The notes beneath the pieces were generated by a model, which did not search any database, was not told where the DNA came from, and worked only from the letters and a program-made list of their open reading frames with translations. From NCBI RefSeq assembly GCF_016859285.1, contig NC_053414.1, forward strand, positions 24,395,517-24,459,516: 64,000 nt of DNA, written 5' to 3'. Shown piece after piece: positions 26,251 through 56,709 of this stretch (position 1 is the stretch's first letter; the number at the start of each line of letters is the position of its first letter). The stretch is from Xiphias gladius (taxonomy: Eukaryota; Chordata; Actinopteri; Istiophoriformes; Xiphiidae). Position numbers and translations under genes: made by a program.

Positions 26251-27543
26251 TTTATTTAATAAAGGGAAATTTACACATTGCAACATAATAATTGAAAGAT
26301 TGTGAAAATTTCCACTGTATAATATTCAGAAACTTATTTATTTTTCAGGCTGCCACCATCCCACCTTCCAACCAACAGACACAATTTAAAAACACGCTGT
26401 CTCGCACCATTAACAATTCACTTCCAAGTAATATGCCCCATATAATGACAGGAAAAGCAACAGACAGTAACCTTTAACAGTTTGACAGTGAAACTGGGTC
26501 CCAAGTCTTTAAATTCATGGATTGTCTCGTAAAAAAAAAAGGAGTAGAGGACATTCTATTTTTCTCAAACACATCTCTTGAACGTAGACTGGAGAAAGTA
26601 GGACTCAACAACTTTACCCACAGTTGTAGGGACACTTCAGTAGTTCAGACTTTTTGATACGATTCACAGCCCTCAGATTAGTCGTAGCTTTAGGAATGAG
26701 GCACTACTGTCATTTACAGCGCAAACACTAACTCACTAATCTCGCTCAACTCTCTCTCTCTCTCTCTGTCTTTCTCACTCACTCACCTAAACTCAACTCA
26801 ACTCACACTCACACTCGGTTCGAATTCAGGTAGTTAACATTAGAAGACTACTTCACAGATCATTTAACGTAGAAATTATGTTTTTTTTAGGTTCAACAAA
26901 AACACAGAAATTAAAATAAATCTACATTTTCTAAGTGTATTAAACATATTCAACCTGACTGATGACACTCCTAAGACTGATCATTAAAAACTAATTTGGT
27001 TTAAAAAAATCTAAAAACAAAGTTGAAAATGACATTAAAATTTTGTCAATAATTTATGGATAATTACATACTTAACATAACACTTTAACATCTATACAGG
27101 GACAGATAGTGTGTGAATTCATGGATACAACATACTACATGACAGAAGATAAAAATCACAAATTTCTCTGTGGAGGACTAAGAAGTGTAAAGGGATTTTG
27201 CCGTTTTAAAAAAAAAAAAAAATCACAGTATGTGTTAAATGTTTGGATTCTTTGTGTCCTGTCAAGGCAGATCTAATCTAATCCCATTTAGGCTGGCGTA
27301 GTCTGTATACAAGAAAACAGAGAAGCTAACCCAGCAGTGTGCAGGACACACTGCCTCACCTAATGTGAAAAGCAGGAGTCTGCACCCAGTGGACTGGCCC
27401 CCGGATTATTTTCACCCATAGCCAGGCCAAGTTTAGAACAACATGGACCATCTGTCTGGGTCACCTTAGTCCACCCTCTTACGGTTGAGTGTACCAAGAG
27501 TAAATCAGACACGGAACCAGTTGGACCCAGGTCTGAGGTCTCA
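26251..27543 (-). other. Probable pcyt2 3' UTR with AATAAA signal
   Basis: Downstream of the pcyt2 stop codon. The first good AATAAA on the minus strand at a plausible distance is 26251-26256, giving a 3' UTR of about 1.3 kb. It contains a (CT)n run near 26,750 and a poly-A run near 27,210. The extent is inferred. Confidence 0.45.
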
Positions 27544-35822
<8,279 letters not shown>

Positions 35823-36807
35823 TTCGACGACTTCAGGAAAATAGCTTAGTGGTAGTACAAATAAAAAAAGAGAGACAAAATAAGTTTAAAAGTATTTAAC
35901 TTGGTCAGCTCCGTGTCTTCCGCGGAGGTTATTAGAAGGGACGTCTTTTCGATGGTTTCAGACAGACTGACAGTGAGCCGGCCAACGCCTCCAGCACTAC
36001 GTCATATCGAACGAATCCTCTCACGCTGACTTGTTGATTGCATAATCACTCGTGTCACGTGATCCGCCACAACCTATAAACAACCTGATAGCAACAGTGG
36101 AATGCAACCAAGCGCTTCATTCAGGTTCGGTGTTTAAGAGGTACTTCTACAATACCCCACTACATCTCAGAGACAAACACTGTCACTTGAACTGATGGAC
36201 AACTCTGGTTAACACTTATTTTGCAGATCAAGACTTTACAAACAAAATATATGATCGGTTTAAAAGATGTGTTGCAATGTTATAGATTTAGTGCCCAGCA
36301 ATATATAAAGTAGTTAAAATTAGCTCAGCCTCAACCAGCTATAATATTAAAATGCTGCAGTAATAACAATCCAGTAATATATAACAATATACTGTAACTG
36401 ACAGGGGACATCCTGCTGCACACACATCACACTGTGGCACTGCTACATTGACTTAGGATCTGAATACTTCTTCCATCACTGATAAATACACCTAGAAAGT
36501 TGAGTTTCACAAGCCTTACTCAAAAGTCATCTAGTCTTTGTTGAAAATGGAAATCTATTTTTGTTGAATAATTTAAAGCTTTGATACAAATAAAAAATAT
36601 TTCCAGGAACAAACCTAGACCCTGTGGACAACTTACAAAGTGTCACAAGGGTCGTAAAGATGACAGTACTATAGTTTAACCTTTTATGTCAAGACTATAA
36701 ATCCAATGTACCATAAAATTATTACTAATATGAATCCACCAGTAGGCAAGGAGCAGTAAATTGAAAATGCAGATTATCATGAACAGACAACTTGAAATGA
36801 GGAACAT
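35823..36807. other. pcyt2 upstream region and gap to sirt7
   Basis: Likely pcyt2 5' UTR/promoter, with moderate CpG content at about 35,700-36,070 and a 'gtcacgtgat' E-box-like motif near 36,055. A family A repeat follows. No TATA box was identified with confidence. Confidence 0.45.
36130..36485. repeat. Interspersed repeat, family A (copy 2, truncated)
   Basis: Contains 'tacttctacaataccccact', 'agtagttaaaattagctcag', 'cctcaaccagctataatatt' and the end 'ctgaatacttcttccatcac', in the order of the family consensus I know. Confidence 0.65.
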
Positions 36808-38398
36808 TTTATTGTGTCACAAAGATGACAACTTTTTTTTTTTTTTTTTTGCAAAATACAGAGACAAGTAATGAGTCTTCACATCCAGTTTTAGCACTGG
36901 TTTGAGTTTTAGGAATGCTGAATACTAGCTTATCATGGCCAGTCTGGTCCTTCACAACTTCTGACACTATATGGTACAGGATGTGATTAGTAATAATACT
37001 GGATCTTCCTGAGACAAAATTGAGACATATATTTGGTGGTTTCCTTTCACCAAGGTAAACAGTAACTTAATCTGACACAAGCTAACAATTAATCAGAATT
37101 TAAGTCAAAATTCAAAACCCAGCTCTCCTTCTTACAGAGCTGTAAACAAAGGACATAAAAGTGTAAACATAAACAAATTCAACAACTTCAGTAAACCAAT
37201 GTACAGTATTAGCTGTACTACGTTGCCTGGAAACCTGAGGATGGGTGACAGCAGAGTTAAGTTGAGTGAGTTCAGGAAATTATTTAAGAGAACCAAAATA
37301 CCTTTAAAATAAAAAAAGGTACATTCAACAATGCAAGTTTAAAATGTCAGAAAGACTACAAAAATATCTTTTAGTCTAAGCAATAAATGAAGTAAATTTC
37401 TGACGACCTCAATCTTTTTAAGTCTCTTCTCAGTAAAAGTTGTGGCAGCATAGAATCCAAAAATTGGCCTTTGGTATTCTGCTGTTAGTCTGCTGGCATT
37501 TGCTACTTATAAACACCAAGTCACTCATGTTCCACAGATAAATACCCCTCTCCATGAGCATATAAGTACAGTAACCTACACTTTAGACGCCAGTATTTTA
37601 TGGCCAGTTGCATCTAGCTAATGCTCAATCCAACGGCATGTTGCACATTAAATTACTGTAATGTACCCATTACCAACCCGGTAAAAATATATATTTCAGA
37701 AAGTGTAAAGTGACATTCCACCAAAGATTCATTCAGCACCTGTAGGCTGTACAAACATTGAATGGCTGTAAAAACATTATGCTGTATTTGTGATATACTG
37801 AGCATACAGAGTGATAACAGTGAAACTGGTGCTGCTGCAGGAGTGGCTTCAAAACTTGTCACTACTGCTAAGCTGACAGCAGAAGTTGCGCGTCACTTTT
37901 TAAGCCGGCAGGTTGTGAGAAACTGTAAAGATCTTTACTGTTTTTAGAAAAAATTCCGTATAATAATTTTAAAGTTTTGTTGGTCAAACTTACTTACTGT
38001 TGTACATGCTAGGCATACTATGCTAGCCATACTGGGCTAAAATTAAGCTCTGACTAACCCGGCTAGCTTAGCTGCCATAAAGATAGCAGCATAAGAAACA
38101 ACAGTAGCATAATATAAAACTTTTAAATCCTGCTGATATTAACAACTGTAGGTTGTAGAAAATAATAAGTTCATGGTGCAAAGTGCCATTTTCAAATGGC
38201 AAATATCCAACCTCACATGCGCTCAGTGCATGTGACTAAGTCATATCAATGCAGCCAAACGGACATAAAAGCACCTTGAAAATTCAAGTCCGAGTTGTCC
38301 TCATTATGGGACTGATATATGAATCTTTCATTGGGATTGATCATCGGGGGCTGCAACATACTTGGCCACAATGTATGCAGTCTATAAAGTTCCCTCGG
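36808..38398 (-). other. Probable sirt7 3' UTR with AATAAA signal
   Basis: A minus-strand AATAAA at 36808-36813 would give a 3' UTR of about 1.6 kb. It is AT-rich and non-repetitive except for the poly-T run at 36,832-36,850 just upstream of the signal. Extent inferred. Confidence 0.45.
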
Positions 38399-41300
38399 TT
38401 ATGCAGCTTTTTTCTTATTCTTCCTTCCTTTACCATAGCCTCGTCCGAACCAGCCGCCCTGCACGGCTGTGGCTTCCTCTACTTGTCCCCTAGCGTTGGC
38501 TGAGCAGTCCTGTTGTCCATCAGGGGGAGCAATGACCTCACGGGTATGGCTGTCCACCTCCTCTGGCTGCAGAGGTTTGGCTAGACTGAAGATGGGGTCC
38601 TCTGCCCTAATAAGACAGAACAAGGGAAAATGAGCTGGGAGGCAATAAGTTTGTCTAATCTTTCTATTTTCTGTGTGTGAGTGTGTGTGTAATAGACTAT
38701 AGTGGGGAAATTCCAAAAATCCAAGTATTATGTTCGACAAAGCACAAATTATTCATTTGATATTACTATCAGACTCTTTTAAAGCTTTTTAATACTATGC
38801 AGATGTTTTACCAGTGTCTCTGAAAGATATACTGGGTAATAATTTCTTCATATGGTCCTTACCTGTTATACACAGGAATCTGAAAGTTCAGTTCTTCCAT
38901 GAGGAGGCTCATTACATCATCACACTTTGCGTTAATTTTCAGCACAGCCAGATCATCTTTCGGTGTCCACTAGAACAAACGCACAACCTCAATATCAGCC
39001 ACTGAGCGGCCAGAATTTCATTTTGATCTTATTTACCTAAAATGTCAAAACCAAACGTACCTGGAGGTTGACAATGTAGAGTTTGGGCCTTTTGCTTGCT
39101 GGTCTGTTCATGCACCACAGACAAGCGTATTTCTTCAGCACCTAGGAGAGCGAGAGACAGAGCACACTACAGTGAAGAAGGTGCGAAAAGAAAATAAGCC
39201 CTCAAATAAATGTATTAGTCTAAGTGTATTCATTATCCTGATATTAACTTAAGAAATAAGCAACTGCAATGAAACAGACATCTTCTGATTTCTCTCCAAG
39301 GTCATCCTTGGGGAGAACATATGCAAAATACAAGGTGAATTGTCACAAATTTAGTTATATAACATTTTTGTCTAACACTCATTATATTTAGACTGCAAAT
39401 AACTCTTAACAGTTTGATAGCATAGGCTGCAACAAAGCACTATTTTCCCAAAGTTTGTGTGGACGAAGCCAAAAAAGATTTATAATGGCAGCAACATGAC
39501 AGAAAGACTGGGTTTGCTGTCGAGCACTGAAGAGGTGAGTGGTAACTTAGTAACCAGGCCATGGTCTATAGTACGTAAACAGGAATATGAGTGAATCCGT
39601 TCTGTGAGTAGCCCATGTAAACATCTAAAATAAAAGCCCTATTTAGGATAAGGTCAATATTGTGGATATTACAGTCCACAAACATAGTTATAAAAATCAT
39701 GACCATCCGTCCAAAGCCAACCTGTTCTGTCTACAAAACATTTTATTGGACCGCACTACATTTACAGACTCACTGTGGTTTATAGAACCTACCTTCAAAC
39801 TGGAGCCCAGACAGAGGATGACGTCCGCCATCTTGGCGGCCTCTGCAGCGCCCTTCCAGTTCAGAGGTTTCTCGAGGGTCCCACGTTCCCCAAAGTGCAC
39901 TATGGTGTCCCTGAGTTCGCCACAACAGTGGCTGCACCTGCGGCCTGTCCCGTGCCGGTGCAGCGATGTCCGCTCTGTCACGTCAAATAAACGGACATAC
40001 TCACTGACCGGGGAACAGGATATGCACACCTAAGGATAGGGCGTGAAATCAGCATGTGAGGATAACTTACTTTCTTTTGAAAACAGTTTTCCAGGATGGT
40101 TTAAAATCCGAAAGCAATCTCTAAAATTTCTTGGCAAATTCCTTGTAATAGCCAGTGTTGCCTCCCTCTCCCTGAAAGATTTTCTGTCTCAGCTGTCCTG
40201 TCCGTGGAGGCATCAATTTACGATAAGCTCTGACAAAACCCTGCACACTGCATGAAAATTACATTACATTTAGAAAGCAATCTAGACATGGGTAACAGCT
40301 GGATCTGTTGTAGTAGAAAGGTTTAATCAGTAAAAACATCATACTGAAGCTCAAAAGCAGTTTTCAACCAACAGCACTTCAGAGACAGTGAGAAACAAAT
40401 GTCGTTGAAATAGACACAAACCCGAAGCAGCTCTGCTCGCATGGCTAACTGACGAACGTCGTCATATCACTGACTGAAACTGGTGGTTGCTGTTTATTTG
40501 TAGTGTGTGCGCAAGTGAACTGTGAGGTTCTCTCACAGTTCACTTGTTCTAAACACTGCAGTTTCTTTTCCCAGCATAATGGGATGTTTTGACAGCTGGT
40601 GTACTCACAGCAAACAAAGGATTAGAAAAGGATCAGACTTTATATAGCCAGTCCCGATGCATCATAAACATGTCTGGATCTGGATATCTTGACTTTTTAG
40701 CAGGTTGAAATCTTTCATTTCAGAGTCATTAAGTAGGAGGAAGCTGAAGACAACAGCTGTGTGCAGGGAAAAAAAAAGAAAAAAAAAAAAAAAGGTCTGA
40801 GGATGTGTGTTTCACCTCAATGAACATGTTTCCATGGAGCTCAGACAGGGCATTTCTGGATAGACCGCTACGTAGGTGAAGTCCATCACAGTTTTGAGAC
40901 ACAACGTGCTTTACCTTCAGAGAAACACATGCAATGTATATATTCTGTAAATATCAGTATCCATAAATACTAACAGTGTAAGTTATCTATATAGGTCTCA
41001 AATACCATATTTTCCTTATGTAGCGTCCTAATGCACATATGCGTGATGGTCGGCTCTGCTTTACTGAGGTCAGATGAACTGTTTGTAAAGACCGACGAGA
41101 AAAGAAGACAGAATGGGAGTTTAATTCACTTTAGAAAAATGATGCAGCTGATATCATATCATGGCAATGACTGAATATCTCACCTGACTGTCCGCCCCTT
41201 CTGTAGCTGTGTCCACACCCCATTAGGACCCCTGTAGTCGGGGATAGAAGCTGCCTGAAAGGAAAGAAATCATCAGTCCCGCGACGGCATAAAAAGGAAA

Positions 41301-43511
41301 AGGAAACTGAAAATGCAGAGTTTGGCATACCGTACTGATCCCGGCTCCAGTGTAAACCACCAGGTGATTTGCTTGTTTGACTGCAACAGCCAGCTGTCTG
41401 ACTTTACTTTTCAGCTCATCAGCATCATCAAACACCTGCACAAATTACAGGAAATTAAGATGTTTAAAGTTTATGACCACACACATCTGTTGTATGAAGT
41501 AGCAACCACAGCAGGTCTTTATAATCATGATTTGTGCCATTCCTTGCTCACAGCAAATATAAATACATATGGAAACAAACATAACTTAATAACTGTCAGA
41601 TTCTAGAAGTGCCTCCTCAACTTTTCAATGCAATCTACGACTATGTTTTGATATTCTTGTCGATCAGTGGACACTGACGCCTGAGGAAATGACGCTCAAT
41701 AACAGGATTCATCCTCCAGGGACCATGGGTATTACTTCAGGGTTTTTAAGATTTAAAATGTACTGAAATAAATAATATTTTTTGTCAGTGAATATTACAT
41801 TAACTGAATACTGGCTGTGCTGAGGGAATAAACGGTGACTTCAGAAATGTCTTTAGTCATGTTACAGCCTCTATTGGATAAGTATTGGTTACGAGTGTAA
41901 TGAGGGAGCCAAATGTTGCTGCACAAATTCTCATTGAGTGTGACTGATGTCTGGGCTCATAGTAAAACTTGTCTATGTGCAATTGTGTGAGGCAGACCAG
42001 CGTGTGGTTGTGTGTTTGTTTTCTTTTTAATCATGCAGCCTATGCTATCAACCACACAATGACATGGACATTCTAACTGTTGTACTTTAATAATGCAGCG
42101 TTCCTTGAATTTTGAGTTGAATCCAATCCCGTTCTTGTGGATAATCAACAGTTGGAATTTTCTAAAGACATGCGAACCTGCCAGAGGATGTACAGTTTGG
42201 ACACTCCATGATGCGATCTCCTTTGGTGCCACTCTCTGAAATGTCCACATTGCACATAATATACAGTAAATCCTAAAGAGCAAATGAGTATAGAATTTGC
42301 TGAGCAGATCCATGCTTGTAGTGGGATAAACATTTTTGACTTTAATGGCACTCTGGCTATTCTTCCAGCACCACCCTAGCATAACCAACTTTAGACCCAA
42401 AACTGGTGGTATCTATTGAGGCCAAGGCTGGTTGCCAACAGGGTAAAATGGGCAACTGTACCACTTTATAAGCCCCCCCCCCTAAAAAAAAGGGCTTTGA
42501 AAATATAGGTACTGTATTATCATTTAACTCTGAGGCCATGTTTTGTGCAGGAGCCCTGTATCGTAATGTAGTTTGACTTCCAGTTTAATATTCCGTTTAC
42601 AGTGTACAAATATCTGTGCAAATATCGTTTACTCAACTATAATAATCTGACAGCTGTAGATTGTTTTTTCAATAAAAATATATGATCACCTTGTAAAATA
42701 TGATTAATTGCTGTAGATGAAAGTATGCAGAAATATTTGACGCAGTTAAAACAATCTCCATTTGACATGTTACTACATTTAAAGGACGTTTTACATGTTA
42801 AGACACTAATAATGCTGAAACAATTATATCATATTGATAACAATATACCATCATTAAAAGGGGCAATTCTGCAGAATGAGTACTTTTATTTTGATATTTT
42901 AAATACATTTGGCTTATAATACTTCTGTACTTTCCCTTAAATAAAATCTTGGAAGACTTTCACTTTACACTCTAATGAATAGTGTTTCATATTTTCTGGT
43001 GATGGAGAGACCACTGAAATAACGTGAGTGGCCTTTGTCATTTGAATGGGAACAGGCTTGGTTCTTTCACCATCTGATAGTCCCCCACTGCGGGTGAAAG
43101 CCCACCTAGATCGGTTAGCTCGCTGGGCCTGACAGTCTCACCTCCTCCTGCTTCCTCTTGAGCACATTTCTGCGGACTTGTCTCTTGCAGAGTTCCTCCA
43201 CAGTGTCTCTGTGCAGCAGTAACATAGCTGCCTCCTCCTCTGACCGCTCAGCCTCCGGTTTCTTCAGGACTCGTCCAACCTTCAGTTAACAAAGGGGAAA
43301 GCCTGGTCAGGCTCAGAAACGCTACACACACAGTAAAGGACTGCTCTTTTAGCCAGCCAGCTTGGCACTAGCAGCTCTAAATGTTCCGTTTTTTTCCTCG
43401 TCTTACCAGTCTGAAGATCTTCCTCTCGCGTTCCCGTTGCAGTATTTTGGCCTTTTCTAAGGCTTTTCTCTCAGCCCGTGAAGAAACACCGGTGTCTCCC
43501 GCCTCTGCCAT
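38399..43511 (-). CDS. sirt7: NAD-dependent protein deacylase sirtuin-7
   Basis: Nuclear/nucleolar class IV sirtuin; in mammals it deacetylates H3K18 and supports rRNA transcription. Exons (minus): 43407-43511, 43142-43279, 41331-41435, 41184-41254, 41006-41078, 40816-40914, 39793-40029, 39061-39141, 38863-38969, 38399-38606. All splice sites are GT/AG with matching phases, giving 407 residues (human 400). Motifs: NAD-binding GAGIST at 111-116, [12 protein letters not shown] after it, QNCDGLH at 171-177, catalytic His191 in ELHGN, zinc cysteines at 199/202 and 229/232 (same spacing as human), then HFGERGTL and LGSSLK. The basic tail [19 protein letters not shown] matches the nucleolar-targeting C-terminus of the family. 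The start ATG lies in MAEAGDTG, with a charged N-terminal helix region. Intact and complete. Confidence 0.96.
39142..40815 (-). other. sirt7 introns 6 and 7
   Basis: Intron 7 (39142-39792) has nothing recognisable. Intron 6 (40030-40815) contains a perfect hairpin at 40512-40546 and a poly-A-rich run at 40,770-40,793. Confidence 0.7.
40512..40546. repeat. Perfect inverted repeat (15-bp arms, 5-nt loop)
   Basis: Arms 40512-40526 and 40532-40546 are exactly complementary around 'gttct'; in sirt7 intron 6. Confidence 0.95.
41436..43141 (-). other. sirt7 intron 2
   Basis: 1.7 kb. It holds a family A repeat copy at about 42640-42960 and a poly-C run at 42,473-42,482. The minus-strand open frame at 41957-42400 resembles no protein I know. 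Confidence 0.7.
42640..42960. repeat. Interspersed repeat, family A (copy 3, partial)
   Basis: Contains 'tatgatcaccttgtaaaata', 'ctgcagaatgagtactttta' and 'cttataatacttctgtactt', matching the distal half of the family as in 24,640-24,960. Confidence 0.55.
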
Positions 43512-43720
43512 CCTGTTTTACATCAGCTGAGAAAAGGGGTTTCTATTCAAAACAGAGCTCATTACACCAGCAACCAACGACAGCCGGGCCGGATGTAGTC
43601 CGTGTAGAGATGAGACGAAACGGGCAGCAGCGCCCTCTGCTGCTGGGAGTCTGCACGTGTTTTTAATCAAGTCTCAGCTTTCACAAACTTCACAGCAAGT
43701 TAGAGCGTTAAGAAACATTT
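43512..43720 (-). promoter_or_regulatory. Compact sirt7 upstream region overlapping the ccp110 3' end
   Basis: Only about 200 bp separate the sirt7 ATG (43511) from the likely ccp110 poly(A) signal AATAAA at 43718-43723 on the same strand. The sirt7 promoter and 5' UTR must lie in this gap or overlap the ccp110 3' UTR. No core promoter motif is identified. Confidence 0.5.
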
Positions 43721-44986
43721 ATTGTCAACTACATTGAAAAATAAATAACATAAAACAGGTCCAAAATACATAAGAATAAAACAATGCAAAGGTTTACGTG
43801 TGTTTTGGCTGGTATGTATTCCCAATATTCTAGGACAAATATTTAAGGCAACACTTGGTGGTAGCGCACTACTGACGTATTAGGATCAATATCTGGAGCT
43901 GCATATTAACACATGGATATGTTTGAGTACAAAAATACTGTAAATATCATACTAAATGAGTTCAATCTGTTCTAATACATCTGGAGATTGTCTGTTTTTG
44001 GTAGCAATTAATCAGGCAGATAAAAACAAAGGAACTGGATAACTGAATGTTTGAGTCTAGCCTACAGTGCAGAGATTTAACAACTGGAAGAACCCTGAAA
44101 TGCACTGTCAAGTAATCAGCTGGTCAATAAAGCTTTTTCACAGTGGAAATTTAAGAAAAGGTGTAATTGATAACCATAATCATGGTTGCACTGCAGTTGG
44201 GTGAGCTATTTCACAGGTTGCATGTATACATGTTGTAAACAATTAGCCAAAGGGTAATTTTCCCGCAACAAAATGATTTATTTGAGATATTTTTAGAGGC
44301 CTGGTCCAGTAATTCACAAGGAAAATGCAAAGATTTCAAACAAAACAAAAACAAAACTATAATCTTGTGTTGCATAAGTATATTTTTGCTGCTTTCAAAT
44401 GCCAATCATCTCGCAAGATCTACCTTATGATCCCCAGGTTGGGAACCACTGGAACGGAGCCATCATTATCATTATTCATTACACCTGTGCGTTTCCTATG
44501 TCTGCTGTGAAAAAAGTTTTATACATCATCTTTCAGGTACAGTGCACAGATCTTTAAAGGTGCTGCCAAACATCTCCGGCTGCAAAACATTTTTCCACTG
44601 ACATCTTCAACATGAGTACACTGAAGGTGGTGAAACAGACTGGTAAAGAATTTCAGTTGCAGACAGAGCGGCTGCGGTGATATGTTTTCCCCACCACCGA
44701 GCATCCAATTAATGTGAAACTACTCTAAGTGAGTGGAACTGTAGTCACTATAATAATATATACCCTGGTTGAGGAGGGTAAAAAATAAGAAAAGAAAAAA
44801 AAAAAAAAAAAAAACATTCCCCAGCACTCTAGATATGAAATACAAAAATATTAGTCAGCAACAGGCACCACTTTGAGTCAAATTTGGATTTTGGATTTGG
44901 AAATTTTCGGATGACTGGTTATACAATATTAATGTAATCGCTAGAGGCCTTATTAGGAGTCCTCACTGGGGCTAATTTGGAAAGCA
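43718..44986 (-). other. Probable ccp110 3' UTR
   Basis: From the ccp110 stop codon to a minus-strand AATAAA at 43718-43723, about 1.3 kb. A poly-A run lies at 44,796-44,813, and a 'ggttgggaaccactgg' repeat fragment near 44,438. Extent inferred. Confidence 0.45.
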
Positions 44987-54725
<9,739 letters not shown>

Positions 54726-56709
54726 CAGGTTGCATCAGGATACGGTAGGTAGTAACGTTAGATAATTTAAGGGACAACTAACCTGATTACATTAACGTTA
54801 TCGTGTTGTCTTTGCTAACGTTAACCCCCGAGCAGTAACACTAGCTAACTAACCTAGATAGCTAAAGCGGAGCTGGTTAGCGTTTAATACTAAACAGGTA
54901 TAGTCAAAATATATTAAAGATGTAAAAGAACAAAACTAAGCAACAATGGAGCAGCTCTGCCATGTTACTTTTGATGGAAAAGCAGCAGTAAAAAGTCTAG
55001 CAAGCTACCATACAAAGGTCTCCATTAGTATAGATCAGTGTTTACATTTTTACCCGCCTCTCCTCCCGCAGCAACAGACAGTGACAGTTGGAGACCGTCG
55101 AGGCGCTCACAAAACCCGGAGTGGATCTCCAGCATGAGCGGGGATTTACTAAACAATTAAATAAGGAATATACATATTTAAAACACAAAACACAACTTTA
55201 ACTACCAGAGACTCACATCCCATTAACCAAACACATGTAACCTCCTCTTCTTTGACAAGGATATTTCAGCGAAGCTTGTATCAATATCGGATAGGATGTC
55301 GTGGCGCTCCGTGTTTTTGCGGGAGCCAGGCCAGTTTGCGTTGCAGGGAGCTGACGATAACTTGATGCTGCCACCTACAGACTTGACTGGCTTAAACAAA
55401 GAGATGGGCGGGCGTTGATACAATAATACTGGAGATAGAGTAAAGGATACGAATTGTGGCCTCGATTGCACCCTGAGCATAAGCCCCTGTTATTCTTATT
55501 CAGTCATATGCTATTGCAAATGTATCCATCCCAAGTCCATTAGATTTTGCACGCCACGGTTTCCTCTCGGAGTTGCATTGTTTTAAGATATTTTGATGGT
55601 TGATTGGCTCCTGCGGTAGCGGGATACTGCGCATCCCCGGCACGGCATCCACTACTTCGGAGCTACATCGACGTATCAAAAAGCTTGGTGCGGTTCGAGT
55701 TGCCACCAGGACTTTTTAAGTTTGAAAAGGGTCCGGGCTGTAGATTCAAGCTGCCACCCGTCTGCGCATGTTTAACAGGTGTGCGAGCCAGCGCGCGTGC
55801 GGAGCTCGTGCACAGCGGCCGTGAGGTTGTCGCAGCAGGACGAGCACAGGTGACACTACCGACATCAATGGCGGCTCCGGTCCAGCGCTTGTAGCAATTC
55901 AATGCGGCAGTTAAGAGAGTTGCCGGTTCCACCCGTGTTTGATGAACCCAAATATTCGGCTGTGGAGAAAGTCTGTGTGGTGTCATGCCTCTGAATTGCG
56001 ACACATATTTTACAAGCATTGATAGACCGACCGTGCGCGCATCACAAATACATATGAATTTAAAAATGTTCTGTCCATTCAGTATTATTATGGCCTTTTT
56101 TTTCTATTTCCTTTTTCATGATCAAACAGCAGCAGAGACTTGAAGTTTTGAGTTTCAGAGAAACTGGCTGTAATAAGGCTGTTAGTGGTGACTGATTCAC
56201 CCTCTGTATTTTCATGCATAGGAATGAGGACACTTTAAAACAAAACTCTTGTTTCATTGGACGTGACTGATTAAAATATGTAAAAGACTTCACTGGGGAG
56301 GCATGGGAGTTTGTTTCATTCAAACCGACTATGATTTAGTGAACAAGATACACGGGCAACATCTACAGTTACCGTGTAATGGTACTTTACCCATAATGTA
56401 TTGTGACACTGTATTTTTTTGATGCAGAGATTTCTTTCATGACAAAAAAGAAAGAAAAAAGAGAGAGAGCATAATATGGCATTGATGATGACGTTATTTG
56501 AGATGAGCAACCTAAGTGGATGTCTTTGTTAGCTAGTAGGAATTATACTGAGTTGCTGAATGAATTTTAAATGCACCCTGTATCTTCTTGAAATACTCTA
56601 GAATTAATATTTTAGCTAAGCAAAACGTTGATTATAATAATAGTAAAAAAAAACTATAAATGTCAAAAACTATTATTCCTATATTTCTTAATTACAAAAG
56701 ACACACAAA
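54726..56709. other. ccp110 upstream region / gap to mafg 3' end
   Basis: 54,726 to about 55,140 is the likely ccp110 5' UTR and promoter. A CpG-rich block lies at about 55,590-55,900. Neither the 96-codon plus-strand frame at 55604-55894 nor the minus-strand frames show a known domain. The rest (56,040-56,700) is AT-rich and featureless. Confidence 0.5.

Noticed and set aside
26818-26830. 'ggttcgaattc' resembling a tRNA T-loop
   Set aside because: No anticodon arm or acceptor stem could be found around it.
41957-42400. 147-codon minus-strand frame in sirt7 intron 2
   Set aside because: No recognisable family; it lies in intronic AT-rich sequence and does not fit sirt7 splicing.
55604-55894. 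96-codon plus-strand frame in the CpG-rich block
   Set aside because: GC-rich sequence keeps frames open by chance; no homology or start context supports a gene, so only the CpG block is reported.
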